A stretch of DNA of 13,549 nucleotides from JBGTLA01 sp041744375. GTDB lineage: Bacteria; Actinomycetota; Acidimicrobiia; Spongiisociales; ZC4RG35. Shown piece by piece: positions 13,411 to 13,549 of the stretch (the stretch's first letter is position 1; every line of letters starts with the position of its first letter). Made by a program: the position numbers and the translations under genes. The notes below the pieces were generated by a model, which was not told where the DNA came from, made no database searches, and saw nothing but the letters and a program-made list of their open reading frames with translations. Where the stretch lies: the NCBI GenBank assembly GCA_041744375.1, contig JBGTLA010000120.1, positions 1-13,549 of the forward strand, in the 5' to 3' direction.

Positions 13411-13549
13411 GGGGTTCCCCTCAAACCGTGGAGGCATGCTCTATAAGGAGGAGCTATGTCAGAGACACGGAGAAAGTATGACCCCGAGTTCCGTGAGGGA
13501 GCGGTGCGGATCGTGAGGGAGACGGGCAAGCCGATCGCTCGTGTCGCCG
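13411..13549 (+). mobile_element. insertion sequence, left end (IS3-like), runs off the window
   Basis: The element tip starts at GGGGTTCCCC inside the disulfide reductase gene. The first 59 bases (with two flanking C) are repeated at 140-200. A leader of 45 bases with AAGGAGGA (13445-13452) precedes the transposase ATG at 13456. The right end and any target duplication are outside the window. Confidence 0.75.
13456..13549 (+). CDS. transposase OrfA, IS3-like, 5' part
   Basis: The first 31 residues read MSETRRKYDPEFREGAV, then RIVRETGKPIARVA. This is the start of the helix-turn-helix region of IS3/IS911-type OrfA proteins (RKYxxEFRxxAVRLVxETGKPxAxVA), which bind the element ends and, with OrfB, form the transposase by programmed frameshifting. 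The strong AAGGAGGA sits only a few bases before the start. The gene continues beyond the window, so intactness is unknown. The same start codon and first codons remain in the solo end at 187. Confidence 0.8.
   Translation, partial: MSETRRKYDPEFREGAVRIVRETGKPIARVA

Noticed and set aside
140..13469. Composite transposon bounded by two copies of the same insertion sequence
   Set aside because: The left copy is only a 61-bp tip, so it cannot act as a functional arm; the genes between look like ordinary chromosomal content.

Overview
The window is high-GC DNA with actinobacterial character. Many starts are GTG or TTG, several exported proteins carry Thr/Pro-rich linkers, one surface protein ends in LPFTG, and there are lipoproteins with typical lipoboxes, an XRE/MmyB-type regulator and an actinobacterial type of flavin disulfide reductase (CSYWAC motif). 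An Acidimicrobiia-like actinobacterium is my best guess, but that is inference and there is no rRNA or tRNA to test it.

Layout. Left edge (1-420) is mobile-element debris: the N-terminal part of an IS630-type transposase (minus), a 61-bp solo end of a second insertion sequence, and a frameshifted, truncated DUF4440/SnoaL-like gene (minus). A possible 55-aa membrane protein follows (614-781), then a complete ACC-deaminase gene (acdS, minus, 930-1949). 2243-3801 carries two overlapping surface-protein genes (an LPFTG wall-anchored protein and an Excalibur-like lipoprotein), converging on an ankyrin-repeat lipoprotein (minus). Diverging from that is an orphan membrane histidine kinase (4965-6242), then a 3-hydroxyisobutyrate-dehydrogenase-family reductase (6399-7310). 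A four-helix membrane protein (minus, 7457-7846) diverges from an XRE/MmyB-like regulator (7964-8755). Next come a MITE-like inverted-repeat unit (8805-8909), a discoidin-domain lipoprotein, a 60-aa membrane protein (minus) and a tight two-gene unit of DUF3179 lipoprotein plus TlpA-like thioredoxin (10134-11905), then a CRP/FNR regulator (11968-12669). The right edge holds a DUF427 gene broken by an in-frame amber codon and a flavoprotein disulfide reductase gene interrupted after about 66 codons by the same insertion sequence whose end lies at the left edge; the start of its transposase runs off the window.

How it fits together. Most genes are single units with independent promoters. The strongest functional pairing is DUF3179 plus TlpA (coupled exported proteins, both with CxxC motifs). 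The second is the XRE regulator with its divergent membrane protein. Many products act at or outside the membrane. Four genes (IS630 transposase, DUF4440, DUF427, disulfide reductase) are damaged, all near the two edges where the shared insertion-sequence end occurs. I see no CRISPR array, phage module or recognised defence system. The most interesting parts are the insertion-sequence junctions, the MITE-like unit, the amber-interrupted DUF427 gene and the DUF3179/thioredoxin pair.
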